Notes under the pieces: model-generated | Seen by the model: the letters and a program-made list of their open reading frames with translations, nothing else | Told to the model about the DNA's origin: nothing | The model's database searches: none | Translations under genes and position numbers: made by a program | Origin: a bacterium | Lineage (GTDB): Bacteria; Chloroflexota; Dormibacteria; UBA8260; Bog-877 | Assembly (NCBI GenBank): GCA_021802115.1 | Contig: JAKABA010000249.1 | Span: 1 to 5,519 of the forward strand | Length of the DNA stretch: 5,519 nt | Direction of reading: 5' to 3' | In this document: positions 4,984-5,519 of the stretch, in pieces | Position numbering within the stretch: the stretch's first letter is position 1 | Layout: each line of letters starts with the position of its first letter

Positions 4984-5261
4984 CCGTCCCGTCGCCCCCC
5001 GGCCCTGGGGGAGCACGAGTGCGGCCGCCCACCCCGCTCGCTATCTGGAACTGAAGGCCCCCACGCAGGAGAGTTGCCCCGGTGGGCCTGCTGACGCGCT
5101 ACGGCGACCGGCGCGACAAGGACGGCGACGCTCGACCAGGGCCAATCCTCGAGGTCGCCTCGACACCGCCAGGCGACCGACACCAGAAGGGACCCGCCCG
5201 CCAGAGATGCCAGACGTGGGGCCCCTACTCTGAAGTGCCCCTCGACCAGGTCCGGCCCACG

Positions 5262-5333
<72 letters not shown>

Positions 5334-5397
5334 AAGACGGACGTGAACTCGCGGCGGCTCACGGTCGCCGATGGATCACCGGCCGACGACGACCAGA

Positions 5398-5519
5398 CTA
5401 CTCGTCCTCGTCACCGATCGTGAACATCAGGCCGTCCTGGACATCGTAGAGGGCATCCATCCACTCGGCGATGGTCACGTCCTCGGCTCGGCGGTGGCTG
5501 AGGGCGTGGCCCTCGCGCG
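5398..5519 (-). CDS. C-terminal end of an unidentified acidic protein (partial)
   Basis: An open minus-strand frame enters from the right edge and ends at TAG (5398-5400). The 39 visible residues include DVTIAEWMDALYDVQDGLM and end in a strongly acidic tail, GDEDE. Codons have high third-position G/C, so coding is likely. I do not recognise the family; the start and most of the protein lie outside the window. The frame stops 64 bases before the tRNA on the same strand. Confidence 0.65.
   Translation of the reverse strand, partial: REGHALSHRRAEDVTIAEWMDALYDVQDGLMFTIGDEDE

Larger units (their letters stand above)
4766..5261. other. Gene-poor region between the M50-like gene and tRNA-Arg
   Basis: Nearly 500 bases without a convincing gene. 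Several overlapping open frames exist on both strands, but their translations are rich in Arg, Pro, Gly and Ser with no domain. The best-looking plus-strand start is a GTG at 5082 with AGGAG ten bases upstream; its codons lose third-position G/C bias after about 16 residues and the frame runs on across the tRNA, so it is not called. The region also holds the intrinsic terminator at 4942-4983, an exact 10-base direct repeat CTCGACCAGG at 5131-5140 and 5241-5250, and an inverted repeat ACGTGGG/CCCACGT at 5214-5220 and 5256-5262 touching the tRNA 3' end. Confidence 0.55.

Noticed and set aside
4766..5032. N-terminal extension of the M50-like gene to a start at 5032
   Set aside because: The 89 extra residues are Gly/Pro/Arg-rich without a domain, the stretch contains an intrinsic terminator on the same strand, and the ATG at 4765 has its own -10-like element.
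4776..5183. 135-residue minus-strand frame with a hydrophobic patch
   Set aside because: The single hydrophobic stretch is the only feature; the frame crosses the intrinsic terminator and ends in low-complexity sequence without an SD.
5131..5250. Exact 10-base direct repeat CTCGACCAGG, 110 bases apart, as a possible att or repeat unit
   Set aside because: Only two short copies with no mobile gene; such matches are expected by chance in GC-rich DNA.
5352..5370. Hairpin CGGCG/CGCCG upstream of the tRNA as terminator of the partial gene
   Set aside because: The stem is only 5 bp with a 9-base loop and no T-run.

Overview
The window is high-GC DNA with strongly G/C-biased third codon positions, GTG starts, sparse Shine-Dalgarno (SD) sites and a tRNA that does not encode its CCA end. 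Together these suggest an actinobacterium; the genus cannot be read from the sequence. Gene content looks like ordinary chromosomal or mildly accessory DNA. I see no transposase, integrase, phage gene, CRISPR array or toxin-antitoxin pair.

Layout from left to right. A few C-terminal codons of a plus-strand gene (2-34) converge on a minus-strand EamA/DMT transporter (48-941). Upstream of it on the minus strand lie a YCII-domain protein (1126-1506) and a SAM-dependent methyltransferase resembling CmoM/SmtA (1588-2493). These three could be co-transcribed, the methyltransferase being promoter-proximal. A 339-base stretch with no convincing gene (2521-2859) carries overlapping inverted repeats and promoter-like elements that would serve the methyltransferase. 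Next come a minus-strand small protein with a tautomerase-like start (2860-3246) and a divergently transcribed plus-strand P-loop kinase/ATPase (3421-3969). Two adjacent hairpins (4073-4130) separate the kinase from a convergent minus-strand membrane protein (4145-4765). That protein has the scaffold of an M50 site-2 protease but lacks the HExxH zinc site. The right end holds a gene-poor stretch of about 500 bases with a minus-strand intrinsic terminator (4942-4983), a tRNA-Arg(CCG) gene (5262-5333, minus) and the C-terminal end of an unidentified acidic protein (5398-5519, minus).

The genes do not form an evident pathway: they are a transporter, small-molecule or RNA modification enzymes and a putative kinase. 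The points most worth a second look are the apparently inactive M50 homologue, the orphan terminator about 280 bases beyond the tRNA, the kinase with Gly where a catalytic Asp is expected, and the CmoM-like enzyme in an unlikely lineage. I found no clear new multi-gene system.
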